This document shows, piece by piece, positions 6,264-7,380 of a DNA stretch of 7,380 nt. The notes under the pieces are model-generated. The model was not told the origin of the DNA, ran no database searches, and saw nothing but the letters and a program-made list of their open reading frames with translations. The DNA comes from CAZYYO01 sp964650965 (GTDB taxonomy: Bacteria > Bacillota > Clostridia > Lachnospirales > Lachnospiraceae), in the NCBI GenBank assembly GCA_964650965.1, contig CAZYYO010000097.1:1-7380 (forward strand), written 5' to 3'. Within the stretch, counting starts at the first letter, position 1, and every line of letters begins with the position of its first letter. The position numbers were made by a program, and so were the translations under genes.

Positions 6264-7301
6264 TTAGAAGCATCTTCCATTCTCATGGTGACTACAATGC
6301 TTTGGGTTCTCACTGCATCGATAGCAGATTTCATTTTCCAAAGGTTGTCCATCAAAGAACGCTTCCAAATTATTCAATGTAGTTGCTGCAATACTCTCCA
6401 ATGCCTCCTGGGTCAAAAATGCCTGGTGGGAAGTCACAAGAACATTGGGCAAGGTTAACAGACGGCTTAAAATCTCGTCTTGAATGATTTTCTGAGAATT
6501 GTCTTCATAGAACATGTCCGCTTCTTCCTCGTATACATCCAGACCTGCCCCGCCAATCTTATGCTCTAACAATCCCTGAAGCAAAGCATTACTATCAACC
6601 AGTGCCCCCCTGGAAGTATTGATTAGGTAAGCTCCCTTTTTCATTTTTCCAATTGCCTGTGCATCAATAATATGATAATTCTGTTCTGACAATGGGCAAT
6701 GAAGTGATATAATATCTGCTTTCTTTAAAAGTATATCCAGTTCTACATACGTAACATCCAGCTTATCATTTGGATATGGGTCATATGCCAAGATGTCCAT
6801 ACCGAAGCCTTTGCATATTTGGATAAAGCACTGTCCAATTTTTCCTGTACCAATTACACCTGCTGTTTTCCCATGCAAATCCATTCCTGTTAATCCCGCA
6901 AGCGAGAAATTAAAATCTCTGGTTCGATTATATGCCTTGTGAAGCTTCCGATTCAATGTTAATAATAGTGCCATTGCATGCTCTGCAACAGAATAGGGCG
7001 AATATGCCGGTACACGAACTACATGAAGCTTTCCATAGGCTTCTTTAAAATCTATATTATTATACCCTGCACAGCGCATGGCCAGTATTTGGATTCCCAG
7101 CTTTTCTAATATACGCACTGTTTTACCATCAATATTATCATTCACAAATGCACACACTGCATCGGAGCCTTCTGCAAATATTGCGGTTTTGGAATTCAAC
7201 TTCTCCTCATGATAAATAATCTCATAATCATGAGTTTCATTTTCTTTGTCAAAGAATGCTTTATCGTAAGATTTTGCATCATAAAAACTTATTTTTTTCA
7301 T
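6264..7301 (-). CDS. D-lactate dehydrogenase-type 2-hydroxyacid dehydrogenase
   Basis: A cytoplasmic NAD-dependent D-2-hydroxyacid dehydrogenase, most like fermentative LdhA, which reduces pyruvate to D-lactate and regenerates NAD+. Visible marks in the 345-residue protein are CAGYNNID (77-84), VPAYSPYSVAEHA (97-109), the Rossmann loop GTGKIG (151-156), D174 after the second strand (favouring NAD over NADP), NTSRGALVD (228-236, catalytic R231), GLDVYEEE (253-260, catalytic E260) and TSHQAFLTQEAL (290-301, catalytic H292). The body matches the family's roughly 330-residue length. Unusually, the C-terminus ends in a tail with C326, C329, C336, H338, H339 and C344, resembling a metal-binding knuckle. 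AAGGAGG lies 9 nt before the ATG. An inverted repeat sits just upstream, and a diguanylate cyclase gene follows after 33 bp. Other 2-keto acids, such as 2-ketoisocaproate, could be the substrate; the family is secure, the exact substrate less so. Confidence 0.87.
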   Translation of the reverse strand: MKKISFYDAKSYDKAFFDKENETHDYEIIYHEEKLNSKTAIFAEGSDAVCAFVNDNIDGKTVRILEKLGIQILAMRCAGYNNIDFKEAYGKLHVVRVPAYSPYSVAEHAMALLLTLNRKLHKAYNRTRDFNFSLAGLTGMDLHGKTAGVIGTGKIGQCFIQICKGFGMDILAYDPYPNDKLDVTYVELDILLKKADIISLHCPLSEQNYHIIDAQAIGKMKKGAYLINTSRGALVDSNALLQGLLEHKIGGAGLDVYEEEADMFYEDNSQKIIQDEILSRLLTLPNVLVTSHQAFLTQEALESIAATTLNNLEAFFDGQPLENEICYRCSENPKHCSHHENGRCF

Positions 7302-7329
7302 ATGGATTTCCCTCCTTATATTTAGGGTA

Positions 7330-7345
7330 GTGTCAAGTTTGACAC
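7330..7345. promoter_or_regulatory. Inverted repeat in the leader of the dehydrogenase gene
   Basis: GTGTCAAGTTTGACAC is a perfect 7-bp inverted repeat around 2 nt, starting 29 nt before the dehydrogenase ATG. Flanking GGG (7325-7327) and CCC (7346-7348) could extend the stem past a two-base bulge. It does not match the Rex consensus. It could be an operator for another regulator, a leader hairpin, or the end of a repeat. Read on the plus strand it is followed by TTTTGTTTTT, so it also looks like a terminator for a rightward transcript, although no rightward gene is seen. The -35 region of the dehydrogenase promoter probably lies beyond the window edge. Confidence 0.4.
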
Positions 7346-7380
7346 CCCTTTTGTTTTTATATATCCTTTATATTCAAGGG

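Noticed and set aside
1..7380. CRISPR array, tRNA, rRNA, riboswitch, or transposase gene
   Set aside because: No regularly spaced repeats, tRNA-like clover-leaf, rRNA-like conserved stretch, recognisable aptamer core or transposase motif was seen on either strand.

Overview
The window holds six complete protein genes. All lie on the minus strand, and no gene is cut by a window edge. The AT-rich intergenic DNA, strong AAGGAG-type ribosome binding sites, a monomeric group B [FeFe] hydrogenase, a cytidylate kinase-like protein and a seven-helix GGDEF protein together suggest an anaerobic fermentative Firmicute, most likely a Lachnospiraceae-type clostridium. The family-level guess is inference from gene content, not a database match.

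In the direction of transcription (right to left), the order is as follows. A D-lactate/2-hydroxyacid dehydrogenase (6264-7301) and a membrane diguanylate cyclase (4638-6230) are 33 bp apart and probably share a transcript. A group B [FeFe] hydrogenase (3017-4465) follows, with its own extended -10 promoter, an 18-bp Rex-like operator and a downstream intrinsic terminator. Next is a PHP-family histidinol-phosphatase-like gene (2121-2918). A cytidylate kinase-like protein (1369-1992) has its own promoter. Last is a stand-alone, N-terminally extended RsmH 16S rRNA methyltransferase paralogue (152-1228). The first ~130 bases downstream of rsmH are GC-rich, non-coding and strongly self-complementary. 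No intergenic stretch exceeds 300 bases.

The genes do not form a single pathway. The clearest theme is redox disposal. The dehydrogenase can reoxidise NADH with pyruvate, the hydrogenase can dispose of reduced ferredoxin as H2, and the Rex-like site would tie hydrogenase expression to the NADH/NAD+ ratio. The diguanylate cyclase beside the dehydrogenase may link an extracellular signal to c-di-GMP. I see no CRISPR array, tRNA, rRNA, transposase or phage gene. I also see no clear undescribed multi-gene system. The most useful leads are the Rex-like operator, the Cys/His-rich tail on the dehydrogenase, the RsmH paralogue with its basic extension, and the structured GC-rich element at the left edge.
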